A stretch of DNA of 64,000 bases, taken from positions 1,922,001 through 1,986,000 of the forward strand of contig NZ_VFMM01000001.1 of NCBI RefSeq assembly GCF_006715085.1, in the 5' to 3' direction. A program made the position numbers and the translations under genes. The notes under the pieces were generated by a model. The model was not told where the DNA came from and ran no database searches. It was given only the letters and a program-made list of their open reading frames with translations. Below are positions 17,831-27,918 of this stretch, one piece after another (within the stretch, counting starts at the first letter, position 1; each line of letters opens with the position of its first letter). This stretch comes from Kribbella jejuensis (GTDB lineage Bacteria; Actinomycetota; Actinomycetes; Propionibacteriales; Kribbellaceae).

Positions 17831-18763
17831 ATGATGACAGCGCAACTGCAAGCACCCGGGATCACCGTCAGCAAGGCCGGCGGGGCGATCGGCGCGGTGA
17901 TCGGCAACGTCCGGCTCGGCGGCGAGCTGGCGCCGGAGACCGTCGCCGCGATCCGTCAGGCCCTGCTGGACCACAAGGTGATCTTCTTCCGCGACCAGCA
18001 CCACCTGGACGACGCGGGGCAGCTCGCGTTCGCGAAGTTGCTCGGTACGCCGACGCTCGCGCACCCGACCTCGAAGAGCCTCGACGGCGCCGCGCATGTA
18101 CTGCCGATCGACTCCGACTACAGCAAGGCCAACAGTTGGCACACCGACGTGACGTTCGTCGACCGGATCCCCGCGATCAGCCTGCTCCGGGCGGTGACGA
18201 TCCCGGCATACGGCGGCGACACCACCTGGGCGAACACCGTGACGGCGTACGCGAATCTCCCGCAGGCGCTGCAGGCGCTGGTCGATCGGTTGTGGGCGGT
18301 GCACAGCAACAAGTACGACTACGCCGGCCACGCGGACGAGAGCCGGATCGGTGGCGTCGACGTCAAGGTCGAGGAGCACCGCAAGCAGTTCGTGTCGAAG
18401 GTTTTCGAGACCGAGCACCCGGTGGTCCGCGTGCACCCGGAGACCGGCGAACGTTCGCTGGTGCTCGGTCATTTCGTCCGGCGGTTCGTCGGCCTGAGCT
18501 CGGCCGAGACGACCGCCTTGTTCCAGCTGTTGCAGAACCGCGTGACCAACCCGGACAACACCGTCCGCTGGCATTGGCAGCCGGGGGATCTGGCGATCTG
18601 GGACAACCGCGCGACCCAGCACTACGGGGTCGCGGACTACGACGACCTGCCGCGGCGGCTGCACCGGATCACGCTGGCCGGCGACGTGCCGGTGAGCGTG
18701 GACGGCGTCCGCAGTACACCCCGAACCGGCGACGCGTCGCACTTCTCCCCACTTGACAACTGA
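17831..18763 (+). CDS. TauD/TfdA-family Fe(II)/2-oxoglutarate dioxygenase (AtsK-like)
   Basis: A 310-residue double-stranded beta-helix dioxygenase. WHTDVTF gives the His-X-Asp iron ligands, TQHYG the distal His, and RRLHRITL the Arg that binds 2-oxoglutarate. [20 protein letters not shown] is close to alkylsulfatase AtsK and taurine dioxygenase TauD, so oxidative release of sulfite or sulfate from alkyl sulfates or sulfonates is the likely reaction. No transporter is adjacent. ATG 17831 or 17834 follows GAGGGAG. It is divergent from the HAD-LarE fusion. Confidence 0.85.
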   Translation: MMTAQLQAPGITVSKAGGAIGAVIGNVRLGGELAPETVAAIRQALLDHKVIFFRDQHHLDDAGQLAFAKLLGTPTLAHPTSKSLDGAAHVLPIDSDYSKANSWHTDVTFVDRIPAISLLRAVTIPAYGGDTTWANTVTAYANLPQALQALVDRLWAVHSNKYDYAGHADESRIGGVDVKVEEHRKQFVSKVFETEHPVVRVHPETGERSLVLGHFVRRFVGLSSAETTALFQLLQNRVTNPDNTVRWHWQPGDLAIWDNRATQHYGVADYDDLPRRLHRITLAGDVPVSVDGVRSTPRTGDASHFSPLDN

Positions 18764-18818
18764 CGACCAGGTGTCCGACCTCTTGACATTCGAGGACGTT
18801 TTGTAAACCCTCGTCGGC

Positions 18819-19412
18819 ATGGACTCGTTCGCCGACCGGACCAAACGCCGCCTTCGTGACGAGTTGCTGGACGCTGCACAGGACGCCATCGAAACAGGTG
18901 GGTACGACGGGCTTCGGATGGCCGAGGTCGCTCGTCGGACCGGGGTGTCCCGGCAGACCGTCTACAACGAGTTCGGGGACAAGTGGGGCGTGCTGGAGGC
19001 CGTCGCGGCGCGCGAGACCGAACGGTTCCTGCTGGAAGTGAACGCAGCGCTCGCCGAGCAGTCCCGCCCGATCGAGGGCCTCCGGGCCGCGGTCGAGCGG
19101 GCGCTCACACTGGCGGGCGAGAACCCGCTGGTGAAGGCGGCGTTGGGTCAGCCGGGATCGGACCAAGCCAGTCAACTGCTGACGACACGGGGGCAGCAGG
19201 TGCTGGAACTGGCACACCTCCGGCTGGACGCCCATGTCAGGGAGCACTGGCCGGAGGTTCCCGCAGAGGACGCGACCAGCTGCGTCGACGTCGCGTTGCG
19301 CGTCGTCATCAGCCACATCGTCACCCCGGGCCCTCCCCCGGCGGTGGTGGCGGCGCAGCTGGCTCGCGTCCTCTCGCCTTTCCTGAGCGAGTCCCGGAGG
19401 TCGCACGTATGA
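18819..19412 (+). CDS. TetR-family regulator of the R2lox operon
   Basis: A 197-residue regulator with the N-terminal helix-turn-helix [20 protein letters not shown] and [14 protein letters not shown], then a TetR_C-type ligand domain. Its TGA overlaps the ATG of the R2-like oxidase gene (ATGA), so the two are translationally coupled. M. tuberculosis has the same pairing (Rv0232-Rv0233, from memory). TTGACA at 18783-18788 could be a -35 element. Confidence 0.85.
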   Translation: MDSFADRTKRRLRDELLDAAQDAIETGGYDGLRMAEVARRTGVSRQTVYNEFGDKWGVLEAVAARETERFLLEVNAALAEQSRPIEGLRAAVERALTLAGENPLVKAALGQPGSDQASQLLTTRGQQVLELAHLRLDAHVREHWPEVPAEDATSCVDVALRVVISHIVTPGPPPAVVAAQLARVLSPFLSESRRSHV

Positions 19413-20362
19413 ACAATCCCCTTCACCGGCAGGGTTTCAGCTCGTTGAAGTCAGGTGGCTTCAACTGGGACGCGCTGCCGTTGCGGCTGTTCGACAAGGG
19501 CAACCGCAAGTTCTGGAACCCGCGTGACATCGACTTCAGCCAGGACGCGAAGGACTGGCAGGAGCTGAGCGACAACGAGAAGGACAACGCGTTGATGCTC
19601 TGCTCGCAGTTCATCGCGGGCGAGGAGGCGGTGACCGAGGACCTGCAGCCGTTCCTGCAGGCGATGGCGGCGGAGGGGCGCTTCGGCGACGAGATGTATC
19701 TGACCCAGTTCTGCTTCGAGGAGGCCAAGCACACCGCGGTCTTCCGGCTCTGGCTGGACGCGGTCGGCGTCACCGAGGACCTGCATCGGTACGTCGAGAA
19801 CAACCCTGGGTACCGCGCGATCTTCTACGAGGCCCTTCCGGTCGCGCTGAAGTCGCTGGCCGACGACCCGTCGCCGTCGAACCAGGTTCGTGCCTCTGTC
19901 ACGTACAACCACGTCGTCGAAGGCACGCTGGCGCTGACCGGGTACCACGCCTGGAACCTGCTGTGCACGTCCCGCGGCGTACTGCCCGGCATGCAGGAGC
20001 TGATCCGCCGGATCGGTGACGACGAACGCCGGCACATGGCCTGGGGTACCTTCACCTGCCGCCGGCACGTCGCCGCCGACGAGTCGAACTGGAAGGTCGT
20101 CACCGACACGATGGAGGAACTCCTCCCGCACGCGCTGACGCAGATCCAGTGGGCCATGGACAACTCCCCGGAGCTCCCGCCGGAGATCAACCCGACGGCG
20201 TTGATGACGTACGCCGGCGACCGCGCCACCCGCCGCCTGGGCGCGATCGAGTCGGCGGTCGGCGCGGACGTCGCGGGCATCGACCTCGACTACTCGCCGG
20301 AGAAACTCGAGGACGCCTTCGGCGACGAGGATTCAGCCGCACTGGCCGCGGTTCGCCAGTAG
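19409..20362 (+). CDS. R2-like ligand-binding oxidase (R2lox)
   Basis: A 317-residue ferritin-like four-helix-bundle protein with a Mn/Fe heterodinuclear site, related to class Ic ribonucleotide reductase R2 subunits but acting as an oxidase. All expected ligands are present: Glu72 (GEEAVTED), Glu105 and His108 (FEEAKH), Glu171 (VVEGTL), and Glu206 and His209 (DDERRHM). Val75 and Tyr166 stand where R2lox forms its Val-Tyr ether cross-link, which separates it from true NrdF. No NrdE-type subunit is nearby. It is coupled to the tetR gene upstream; its 3' end is 3 bp from the convergent hxlR gene. Confidence 0.88.
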   Translation: MNNPLHRQGFSSLKSGGFNWDALPLRLFDKGNRKFWNPRDIDFSQDAKDWQELSDNEKDNALMLCSQFIAGEEAVTEDLQPFLQAMAAEGRFGDEMYLTQFCFEEAKHTAVFRLWLDAVGVTEDLHRYVENNPGYRAIFYEALPVALKSLADDPSPSNQVRASVTYNHVVEGTLALTGYHAWNLLCTSRGVLPGMQELIRRIGDDERRHMAWGTFTCRRHVAADESNWKVVTDTMEELLPHALTQIQWAMDNSPELPPEINPTALMTYAGDRATRRLGAIESAVGADVAGIDLDYSPEKLEDAFGDEDSAALAAVRQ

Positions 20363-20365
20363 CGC

Positions 20366-20803
20366 CTACCTGTCGAGAAGTTCGACCTTTTGTACTTCGG
20401 TGTCCGCCGGGGCGAGCTTGCGACCGTCGGCGGCGCGGATTTCGAGTGGTTGTAGCGGCTGGTGGTCGCGGCGGTCCCGGAGTACCGAATGCTCTTCGCC
20501 AGGGGCGAACGCGAAGGCCTCGCCCCACTGGCGGAGCGCGACGATGACCGGGAAGAGCGCCTCGCCCTTGGCGGTGAGGGTGTAGTCGCGGTCGGTGTGT
20601 TCGAGGATCCCGTTGTCCACCAGGGACCTGAGGCGTGCGGTGAGGATGTTCTTCGCGACGCCGAGGCTGCGCTGGAAGTCGCCGAACCGCCGGCTGCCGT
20701 CGAACGCGTCCCGCACGATCAGCAGCGACCACCAGTCGCCCACCGCATCCACGGAACGCGCGACCGGACAGCTCTCGTCGTCGAACCTGGTCCGCTTGAC
20801 CAT
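20366..20803 (-). CDS. HxlR-family transcriptional regulator
   Basis: A 145-residue winged-helix regulator. SCPVARSVDAVGDWWSLLIV with the conserved Cys, then FGDFQRSLGVAKNILTARLR and the wing DYTLTAKGEALFPVI, define the HxlR fold. AGGAGG precedes ATG 20803. It is divergent from an MFS exporter across a shared near-palindrome, so it probably represses both genes. The single Cys may sense oxidants or electrophiles, as in other HxlR proteins (inference). Confidence 0.88.
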   Translation of the reverse strand: MVKRTRFDDESCPVARSVDAVGDWWSLLIVRDAFDGSRRFGDFQRSLGVAKNILTARLRSLVDNGILEHTDRDYTLTAKGEALFPVIVALRQWGEAFAFAPGEEHSVLRDRRDHQPLQPLEIRAADGRKLAPADTEVQKVELLDR

Positions 20804-20817
20804 CGAACACCTCCTGG

Positions 20818-20859
20818 TTGCAACATGCTACCAATTGCTTCTACGGTAGCAAGATGCAA
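20818..20859. promoter_or_regulatory. HxlR operator overlapping the MFS start codon
   Basis: Arms TTGCAACATGCTACC (20818-20832) and GGTAGCAAGATGCAA (20845-20859) match as inverted repeats at 13 of 15 positions around a 12-bp spacer. The right arm contains the MFS ATG (20854). Bound HxlR would therefore cover the start region, and the transcript is probably leaderless or nearly so. Confidence 0.65.
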
Positions 20860-22038
20860 CCAAACCTGCGTCCCGCGGACCGTGTACTGCTGGCGGTCTC
20901 GGCCGGGGTCGCCGTCGCCACCGTCTACTTCGCGCAGCCGCTCCTGGTCACCATCGGCCACGACCTAGGCATCGGTCCCGGTACTGTCGGCACCTTCGTC
21001 ACGGTGACCCAGGCGGGGTACGCCCTTGGGTTGTTCTTCCTGGTCCCGCTCGGTGACCTGCTCAACCGGCGGCGGCTCATCCGCCTCCAGTTCACCCTGC
21101 TGGCCGGCGCCCTCCTGCTCACCGGCCTGGCCCGAACCCCGGCCATGCTCTTCCTCGGTCTGGCCGCCGTCGGCGCTCTTGCTGTCGTCACCCAGTCGCT
21201 GGTCGCGTACGGCGCCGCCCTGAGCTCCCCGACCACCCGAGGCCGCACAGTAGGCACCATCACCACCGGCATAGTCCTGGGTATCCTCCTAGCTAGAACC
21301 ACGGCCGGCATCGTGACCGACCTACTCGGCTGGCGAGCTGTCTACCTGCTGACCTGCGCCGCATGCCTAGCAATCACCGCACTCTTCACGCGCTCCACCG
21401 GGGCTGGGCGGCCGGTCCCCGAATCCCAGACTCCATTGGGATATGCGGAGTTGCTGCGGTCCACCGCCGGACTTCTCCAGGAGCGGGGGTTTCGGCAGAG
21501 TGCGGTGCGGGCGTTCTTCATCTTCGGGTCGTTCAGCACGTTGTGGACCTCGATCGCGTTGCCGTTGACGGAACGCGGGTTGTCGCACAGCGAGATCGGG
21601 GCGTTCGGGTTGATCGGAGCCGCCGGGGCTCTGGCGGCAGGACCGGCGGGTCGGTTGGCTGATCGAGAGCGCGGCGGACTTGTCACGGTCGGCGCTTCGG
21701 GGCTGTTGGCAACTAGTTGGCTGGTGACCGCGCATCCGCTGGTGGGGTTGGCGATCGGAGCGGTGCTGCTCGACCTCGCAGTGCAGGCGATCCACGTGAC
21801 CAACCAGAGCATGATCTACCGCCCGGACGCCGGAGCCCGGTTGATCGGTGGATACATGGTGTTCTACTCACTCGGCAGCGCGACCGGTGCGATCGCCTCG
21901 ACAGCGCTGTACGAACGTGCCGGCTGGAACGCCGTCTGTCTGCTCGGCGCCGCGTTGGGTCTCGGCGCGCTGGTCAGCTCAGTCCGAGCAGCTCGACGGA
22001 CTTCTCGCGCATCTCGACCTTGCGGATCTTGCCCGTGA
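20854..22038 (+). CDS. MFS transporter, DHA1-like
   Basis: A 394-residue, 12-segment major facilitator. [20 protein letters not shown] is motif A and [20 protein letters not shown] corresponds to motif C of drug exporters. The second half opens [23 protein letters not shown] 20854 is used because the 12 codons from 20818 lie within the operator. The last 65 bp overlap the convergent acyl-CoA synthetase gene. It is probably an efflux pump controlled by the adjacent HxlR. Confidence 0.82.
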   Translation: MQPNLRPADRVLLAVSAGVAVATVYFAQPLLVTIGHDLGIGPGTVGTFVTVTQAGYALGLFFLVPLGDLLNRRRLIRLQFTLLAGALLLTGLARTPAMLFLGLAAVGALAVVTQSLVAYGAALSSPTTRGRTVGTITTGIVLGILLARTTAGIVTDLLGWRAVYLLTCAACLAITALFTRSTGAGRPVPESQTPLGYAELLRSTAGLLQERGFRQSAVRAFFIFGSFSTLWTSIALPLTERGLSHSEIGAFGLIGAAGALAAGPAGRLADRERGGLVTVGASGLLATSWLVTAHPLVGLAIGAVLLDLAVQAIHVTNQSMIYRPDAGARLIGGYMVFYSLGSATGAIASTALYERAGWNAVCLLGAALGLGALVSSVRAARRTSRASRPCGSCP

Positions 22039-23605
22039 CGGTCATCGGGAAGTCGTCCACGAGTACGACGTACTTCGGGATCTTGAAGTGCGCCAGCTTC
22101 CCGTTCGCGAACGCCCGTACCGCCTCCGCGTCCAGCGGTTCGGCGCCCGGCTTGAGCTTGATCCAGGCGCACAGCTCCTCGCCGTACTTCTCGTCGGGTA
22201 CACCAACGACCTGGACGTCGGCGATCGACGGATGCGTGTACAGGAACTCCTCGATCTCCCGCGGGTACACGTTCTCGCCGCCGCGGATCACCATGTCCTT
22301 GATCCGGCCGACGATGTTCACGTACCCGTCGTCGCGCATCGTCGCGAGGTCGCCGGTGTGCATCCAGCGGGCCTGGTCGATCGCCTCGGCGGTCTTCTCC
22401 GGCTCGTCCCAGTAGCCGAGCATGACGGAGTACCCGCGGGTGCACAGCTCGCCCGGTTCACCGCGCGGTACGACGAGACCGGTCGCCGGATCGACCAGCT
22501 TCACCTCGACGTGCGGCAGCACCCGGCCGACGGTCGACGTACGGCGGTCCAGGTCGTCGTCGCGCCGGGTCTGCGTGGACACCGGTGACGTCTCGGTCAT
22601 GCCGTAGCAGATCGCCACCTCGGACATGTGCATGTCCGCGACGCAGCGCTTCATCACCTCGACCGGGCACGGCGACCCGGCCATCACGCCGGTCCGCAAC
22701 GACGACAGGTCGTACTCCGCGAAGTTCGGCAACCCGAGCTCGGCGATGAACATGGTCGGTACGCCGTACAGCCCCGTGCACCGCTCGTCCTGCACGGCCT
22801 GCAAGGTCGCCGCCGGGTCGAACGCCGGCCCCGGGATCACCATGCACGCGCCGTGCGTGGTGCAGCCGAGGTTGCCCATGACCATGCCGAAGCAGTGATA
22901 GAAGGGCACTGGGATGCAGAGCCGGTCGTCCGCGGTGAACGCGATCGTCCCGGTGACGAAGAAGCCGTTGTTCAGGATGTTGTGGTGGCTGAGCGTCGCG
23001 CCCTTCGGGAATCCCGTCGTACCGCTGGTGTACTGGATGTTGATCGGGTCGTCGAACGACAGCTCGGCCTCGCGCGCGTTCAGCTCGTCGATGCTGACCC
23101 GGTCGGCGTCGTCGCGCAGCGCGTCCCAGTCGCCGGTGCCGAGATAGATCGTCTCCTCCAGCGCCGGGCAGTCCGGACGCACCTCGTCGACCATCGCGCG
23201 GTAGTCGCTGGTCCTGAACTCGGTCGCCGAGACGAGCAGCCGGACGCCGGACTGGTTCAGCGCGTAGCCGAGCTCGTGGGTGCGGTACGCCGGGTTGATG
23301 TTCACCAGGATCGCGCCGATCAGCGCGGTCGCGTACTGCGTGATGGTCCACTCCGCCTGGTTCGGCGCCCAGATCCCGACCCGGTCACCCTTCGCGATCC
23401 CGCGAGCGATCAGACCCCGGGCAACAAGCTCGACCTCCGCGCCGAACGCGTCATACGTCCACCGCCGCCCACTCTGCACCTCTACCAACGCCTCACGATC
23501 ACCGTACGCGGCGATCGTCCGTCTGAGGTTCTCCCCGATCGTCTCCCCCAACAACGAAACCTCAGCCACCCCAGATTCGTACGAAGGCAAGCTCATGCTT
23601 GTCAT
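21974..23605 (-). CDS. AMP-binding acyl-CoA synthetase (FadD-like)
   Basis: A 543-residue adenylate-forming enzyme that activates fatty or carboxylic acids to CoA thioesters. The P-loop-like [16 protein letters not shown], adenine-site [18 protein letters not shown] with the hinge Asp, [17 protein letters not shown], and the C-terminal catalytic lysine in TVTGKIRK are all intact. ATG 23605 is preferred (23596 is also possible). No beta-oxidation partner is adjacent. The chain length of the substrate cannot be read from sequence. Confidence 0.88.
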   Translation of the reverse strand: MTSMSLPSYESGVAEVSLLGETIGENLRRTIAAYGDREALVEVQSGRRWTYDAFGAEVELVARGLIARGIAKGDRVGIWAPNQAEWTITQYATALIGAILVNINPAYRTHELGYALNQSGVRLLVSATEFRTSDYRAMVDEVRPDCPALEETIYLGTGDWDALRDDADRVSIDELNAREAELSFDDPINIQYTSGTTGFPKGATLSHHNILNNGFFVTGTIAFTADDRLCIPVPFYHCFGMVMGNLGCTTHGACMVIPGPAFDPAATLQAVQDERCTGLYGVPTMFIAELGLPNFAEYDLSSLRTGVMAGSPCPVEVMKRCVADMHMSEVAICYGMTETSPVSTQTRRDDDLDRRTSTVGRVLPHVEVKLVDPATGLVVPRGEPGELCTRGYSVMLGYWDEPEKTAEAIDQARWMHTGDLATMRDDGYVNIVGRIKDMVIRGGENVYPREIEEFLYTHPSIADVQVVGVPDEKYGEELCAWIKLKPGAEPLDAEAVRAFANGKLAHFKIPKYVVLVDDFPMTVTGKIRKVEMREKSVELLGLS

Positions 23606-23657
23606 GGTCACGCGGCTCGCACGCCCCTGCAAGTGCACGGGGTGCCAGACTGGGGGG

Positions 23658-24275
23658 ATGGATACTGGGGTGACTGTTGTTGGGTCGGGGCAGGTTGGTG
23701 GGGTGCCTGATGTTTTGCGGGTGACACTGGGGGTTGAGGTGATGGCTCCGGATGTTGCCAGTGCGGTGGCGCGGGTTGGGGAGCGGACGGAGGCGGTGGT
23801 CGCGGCGTTGCGGGCGCATGGGATCGAGGGGTCGCGGCTCAGTACCAGTGCGGTGAACGTGTTCCAGCACTATCGGGAGCCTGGGACGGACGTGGCGTAT
23901 CAGGCGCAGCACACGATTCAGGTGGAGTCGAAGGATCTGACCGGGTTCGGTGCGTTGCTGAATGCGGCGGTGGATGCTGCGGGCAACAGTTTGACGATGA
24001 ACGGTCTGCAGTTCGACATCGAGGACAAGTCCGAGCTGCTCGTCCAGGCGCGGGAACTCGCTTTCCAGCAGGCGCGGGCGAAGGCGGAGCACCTCGCCAG
24101 GCTGTCCGGGTTCTCGCTCGGCTCGGTGACCGCGATCGCGGAGACGCAGAACCACTTCCCGATCCGGCGGGCCTACAACGCGAGCAAGGCCGCGGGCTTC
24201 GACGCGGCGATCAACGTCACTCCGGGTGACAGCAGCGTCGAGGTGAGCCTGGAGGTGCACTTCGCCTGGGCGTAA
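23658..24275 (+). CDS. SIMPL (DUF541) domain protein
   Basis: A 205-residue protein of the SIMPL family. [20 protein letters not shown] opens the domain and [20 protein letters not shown] is the conserved helix. No signal peptide is evident, unlike the periplasmic proteobacterial members, so a cytoplasmic location is likely. The ATG follows a GGGGGG stretch. Family functions are poorly defined; oxidative-stress roles have been proposed for some members. Confidence 0.82.
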   Translation: MDTGVTVVGSGQVGGVPDVLRVTLGVEVMAPDVASAVARVGERTEAVVAALRAHGIEGSRLSTSAVNVFQHYREPGTDVAYQAQHTIQVESKDLTGFGALLNAAVDAAGNSLTMNGLQFDIEDKSELLVQARELAFQQARAKAEHLARLSGFSLGSVTAIAETQNHFPIRRAYNASKAAGFDAAINVTPGDSSVEVSLEVHFAWA

Positions 24276-24308
24276 CGCCTGTCTCAAATTCTGCACAGGG
24301 GTTGCGCG

Positions 24309-25571
24309 GTGGGTACAGGCAGAGAGACTTCTCTCATGTACGCACCGGCACCGCTGCGGCGGCAACTGAACCGGTCTGGGCTGCTCCTGCTCGGACCGGC
24401 CTTCGTTGCGGCGGTCGCGTACGTCGACCCGGGGAACTTCGCGACGAACATCGCGGCCGGTGCCACGTACGGTTATCTGCTGTGCTGGGTGGTCGTCGGC
24501 GCGAACCTGATGGCCGTCCTGGTGCAGTACCTGGCCGCCAAGGCGAGTATCGCGACCGGGCGGACGCTGCCGCAGCTGTGCCGTGACCACTTCAAGCGCT
24601 CGACCTCGACCGGACTCTGGGCGCAGGCCGAGGTGGTGGCGATCGCGACCGACCTGGCCGAGGTCGTCGGCGGTGCGATCGCGCTGAACCTGCTCTTCCA
24701 CGTACCGCTGCTGCTCGGCGGCGCGATCACCGGTGCGGTCTCGTTCGGGCTGCTGATCTACCAGTCGAAGCGCGGCCAACGACCGTTCGAGGCGGCGATC
24801 ATCGGCCTGCTCGCGGTGGTACTGATCGGTTTCGTCGTCTCGACCGCGAAGTCGAACCCGTCCGCGACCGGCGTACTCGGCGGTCTCGTACCGCACCTCA
24901 ACGGCACCCAGTCGCTCGTGCTCGCGGCCGGCATGCTCGGCGCGACCGTGATGCCGCACGCGATCTGGTTGCACGGCGCCCTGGTCACCGACCGGCACTG
25001 GAAGACGATCCGGTCCGACGGCGGCAAGTCCCGGGTACTGCGGGCCACCCGGCTGGACGTCGCCGTGGCGATGGCGCTGGCCGGGGCGGTCAACCTGGCG
25101 ATGGTCGTGCTGGCCGCAGCTGCCCTGAAGGGCACAGGTGCCGACTCGCTGGACGCGGCGCACCAAGCGATCGGCGACCGGCTCGGCCAGCTCCCCGCGC
25201 TGCTGTTCGCGCTCGCCCTGCTGGCCAGCGGATTCGCGTCCTCGTCGGTCGGGACGTACGCCGGATCCGTCATCCTGGACGGGTTCTGGCACAAGCGGGT
25301 ACCGCTGGCCGTCCGCCGGCTCGTCACGCTGGTGCCCGCGCTGCTGGTGCTGGCGATCGGCGTCGACCCGAGCCGCGCGCTGGTGATCTCGCAGGTGGTG
25401 CTGAGTTTCGGGATCCCCTGCGCGCTCTGGCCGCTGGTGCGATTGACCGCATCCCGGCGCGTCATGGGTGACCTTGTCAACCGCCGGGCGACTACTCTCG
25501 CCGCATGCCTGGTAGCGACCGCCGTCACGGCCCTCAACGTCGTACTGATCGTGCTGACCGTTCGGGGATGA
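24309..25571 (+). CDS. mntH: Nramp-family Mn2+/Fe2+ transporter
   Basis: A 420-residue proton-coupled divalent metal importer. DPGNFATN in the first helix and MPHAIWLHGAL in helix 6 are the Nramp metal-site motifs, and 11 hydrophobic segments are visible. GTG 24309 has AGGGG seven bases upstream. ATG 24336 is the alternative and is directly preceded by a perfect GAGAGA-CT-TCTCTC palindrome (24322-24335), a possible regulator site or translation-blocking hairpin. The next gene starts 1 bp after the stop. Confidence 0.88.
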   Translation: MGTGRETSLMYAPAPLRRQLNRSGLLLLGPAFVAAVAYVDPGNFATNIAAGATYGYLLCWVVVGANLMAVLVQYLAAKASIATGRTLPQLCRDHFKRSTSTGLWAQAEVVAIATDLAEVVGGAIALNLLFHVPLLLGGAITGAVSFGLLIYQSKRGQRPFEAAIIGLLAVVLIGFVVSTAKSNPSATGVLGGLVPHLNGTQSLVLAAGMLGATVMPHAIWLHGALVTDRHWKTIRSDGGKSRVLRATRLDVAVAMALAGAVNLAMVVLAAAALKGTGADSLDAAHQAIGDRLGQLPALLFALALLASGFASSSVGTYAGSVILDGFWHKRVPLAVRRLVTLVPALLVLAIGVDPSRALVISQVVLSFGIPCALWPLVRLTASRRVMGDLVNRRATTLAACLVATAVTALNVVLIVLTVRG

Positions 25572-25572
25572 C

Positions 25573-26358
25573 GTGACCAGGGTGTACGCCGTGAGCGACG
25601 TCCACGGCCACCTGGACAAGCTGGTACCGGCCCTGCACGCGGCCGGTCTGACCGATGCCGACGGCAACTGGGCCGGTACGGACGCCCGGCTGTGGTTCCT
25701 CGGCGACTTCTTCGACCGGGGCCCGGACGGTATCGGCGTACTGCGCTACGTCCGCGGACTGATCGAGCAGGCACCGGACGGGGCGGTCCGGATGCTGCTC
25801 GGCAACCACGAGATCCTCGCGCTCGGGATGTACAAGTTCGGCGACACGTTCGTCCCGCACGAAGGCATCACGCTGCGCAGCTTCGAGCGGTCGTGGGCGC
25901 TGAACGGCGGCCAGGACCGCGACCAGGAACTGCTCACCGATGACGACGTGGCCTGGCTGCTGGACCGGCCACTGCTCGGGCTGGACGCGGACCAGCTGCT
26001 GATGCACTCCGACACCGCGGAGTACGTCGAGTGGGGCGACTCGCTCGACCAGATCAACGCCGCGGCGCGGGCCGAGCTGCACTCCGACGACATCGAGGTG
26101 TGGTGGGAGATCTGGCGCCGGACGACGTCGCGGTACGCCTTCCGCGGCGACAGCGGGCCGGAGGTCGCGCGGATCATGCTGCAGCACCTCGGCGGCCGCC
26201 GGATCGTGCACGGCCACAGCATCATCGCCGACCAGCTGCACATCGACCCGCAGTTCCTTACCGGCCCGCACCTGTACGCCGACGGCCTGGTCCTCGGCAT
26301 CGACGGGGGCGCCTTCGACGGCGGCCCGTGCCTGGTCGTCGACCTGACCGCGGACTGA
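25573..26358 (+). CDS. calcineurin-like metallophosphoesterase
   Basis: A 261-residue cytoplasmic phosphoesterase. Dimetal motifs run in order: VSDVHGHLD, FLGDFFDRGPD, LLGNHEI, then a later MHSDTAEY and VHGHS. The order and size match the bacterial Ser/Thr phosphatase or Ap4A hydrolase-like group rather than nucleases. Starting 1 bp after mntH it is probably co-translated with it. Such enzymes are usually Mn-dependent, which fits the pairing (inference). Confidence 0.85.
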   Translation: MTRVYAVSDVHGHLDKLVPALHAAGLTDADGNWAGTDARLWFLGDFFDRGPDGIGVLRYVRGLIEQAPDGAVRMLLGNHEILALGMYKFGDTFVPHEGITLRSFERSWALNGGQDRDQELLTDDDVAWLLDRPLLGLDADQLLMHSDTAEYVEWGDSLDQINAAARAELHSDDIEVWWEIWRRTTSRYAFRGDSGPEVARIMLQHLGGRRIVHGHSIIADQLHIDPQFLTGPHLYADGLVLGIDGGAFDGGPCLVVDLTAD

Positions 26359-26363
26359 TCCAG

Positions 26364-26546
26364 CTATTTGTCGGCGGTGAGGGTGCCGCCGATCGCCCAG
26401 CTGTCCGGCGGGGTCTCCTGGATCCACACCTGCACGCTCTCGGCCGGTACGCCGAGGCTGTCGACGAAGGCGTCGGTGACCTTCTGGACGAGTTCGCGCT
26501 TCAGCTCCGGCGTCCGCGGGCCTTGCAGAACGGTGACGATGGGCAT
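26364..26546 (-). CDS. 4-oxalocrotonate tautomerase-family protein
   Basis: A 60-residue tautomerase. After Met removal the N-terminus is the catalytic Pro1 (PIVTVLQG). KRELVQKVTDAFVDSLGVPA and VQVWIQETPPDSW complete the short beta-alpha-beta unit, which normally assembles as a hexamer. The substrate is unknown. It is transcribed in the same direction as the broken lysR gene upstream. Confidence 0.85.
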   Translation of the reverse strand: MPIVTVLQGPRTPELKRELVQKVTDAFVDSLGVPAESVQVWIQETPPDSWAIGGTLTADK

Positions 26547-26631
26547 CGGATTTCCTTTCGTTCGACGGTTTCTGCCTCCATTCCAGCCGCGGCGGGCGGT
26601 GCGAACCAGACGCAGTTCCGATGCGCTCCCA

Positions 26632-27500
26632 TCACTCGAACTGATCGGACGCCTTGCGGCAGGCGGCCAGCAGTACGGCGAGGTCGCCCGCGATCGTCGT
26701 ACCGGCGGGGACGGCGAGGCTGGTCGTCAGCGCCAGCCGCGGGCGTGGGCGGCGGAAGACGACGCGGCCTTCGCGGAGGAGGCGGGCGTGGGACTCGTAG
26801 ATGACGGTCCAGCTCGGGGCGCCGGCGCCGATCGCGGCGTGAGTGTCCTGGAGGCTGCTGGAGCGGGGACCGAGGACTGGTTCGAAACCTTCGGCGGCGC
26901 AGGCGGACATGACCAGGTCGACCAGGGGCGGGTTGGTGCGGCGCTGGGTGATCCTCAGCGGGAGGTCTTTGAGGTGCTTGAGCGGGACGTCGCCGGCCGG
27001 GGCGGTGGCTTTGGGGAGGGCAACCAGTAGGTCGTCTTCCCAAACGGGCAGGAATTCCAGTCCCGCGGCTTCGTCGACACCGCGTACGAAGGCGGCGTCC
27101 AGTTGCTTGCTTCGCACTCTGTCCAGGCGCGCGCGGGTCGAGTACTCACGAGGTCCACGTGCAGGCCCTGGACCGAGAGTTCCCCGACAACGGTCTCCAG
27201 CCGCTCTCCCAGCCCTGTACTGGTTCCGAGGCGGAGGGTCCTGCTAGGCCCGGTGGCGGCGGCTCGGGCGGTTTCAACGGCTGCGAGGACCGCTCGGGCG
27301 GCCGGGAGGAAGCGTTGGCCAGGTTCGGTGAGGCGGATGGCGCGGGCGGAGCGGTCGAAGAGCTGGACGCCGAGCTCGCGTTCGAGCCGGGCGATCTGCT
27401 GACTCACGCCGGGCTGGCCGATGCCGAGCTGCTCGGCGGCGCGGCCGAAGTTCAGTACCTCCGCGACCGTGACGAAGTACTGGATCTGCCGAAACTCCAT
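26632..27500 (-). pseudogene. LysR-family regulator, frameshifted
   Basis: The N-terminal part from ATG 27500 (MEFRQIQYFVTVAEVLNFGR, helix-turn-helix GIGQPGVSQQIARLERELGV) reads well to about 27135. A GC-rich run (CGCGCGCG) then shifts the frame; the effector domain continues in another frame (RVRSKQLDAAFVRG to the stop at 26632). Joined, the product would be about 289 residues, normal for LysR. One missing base (or two extra) explains it. This is either a real inactivating mutation or an assembly error. Confidence 0.75.
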
Positions 27501-27552
27501 GTCCCGATCATCGCGCGGGAATGGTCCCCGGCTGCCCGGGGTTGTGCTGGTT

Positions 27553-27918
27553 ATGGCGGAGAAGACTGTGAAGATTCCAGGTCCGGACCACCCGATCACC
27601 GTGGTGAAGAACCCGGACCGCGTCGTCGTCAAGGTCGGTGACCGGGTCCTCGCGGACACCCGGGACGCGCTGTCGCTGCAGGAGGCGAACTACCCCGCGG
27701 TGCAGTACATCCCGCGCAAGGACGTCGACCTCACGCAGCTCGAGCGCACCGATCACCAGACGTACTGCCCGTACAAGGGCGACGCCTCCTACTACACGCT
27801 GCTCCCGGACGCGGAGAACGCCGTCTGGACCTACGAGCAGCCGTACGACGCGGTCGCGGACATCCGCGAGCACCTCGCGTTCTACCCGGACAAGGTGTCG
27901 ATCGAGATCATCGCCTGA
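27553..27918 (+). CDS. DUF427 protein
   Basis: A 121-residue protein covering a full DUF427 domain. Motifs are GDRVLADTRDALSLQEANYP, YIPRKDVDLTQLERTDHQTY and CPYKGDASYY, with a tail YEQPYDAVADIREHLAFYPD. The conserved CPYKG and acidic residues suggest a small enzyme or ligand-binding fold of unknown function. ATG 27553 has no clear Shine-Dalgarno sequence. It is divergent from the broken lysR gene and overlaps the convergent hydrolase gene by 11 bp. Confidence 0.85.
   Translation: MAEKTVKIPGPDHPITVVKNPDRVVVKVGDRVLADTRDALSLQEANYPAVQYIPRKDVDLTQLERTDHQTYCPYKGDASYYTLLPDAENAVWTYEQPYDAVADIREHLAFYPDKVSIEIIA

Noticed and set aside
24322..24335. GAGAGA-CT-TCTCTC as a manganese regulator or riboswitch
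   Set aside because: It is short and does not match known MntR or yybP-ykoY-type elements; noted only within the mntH entry.
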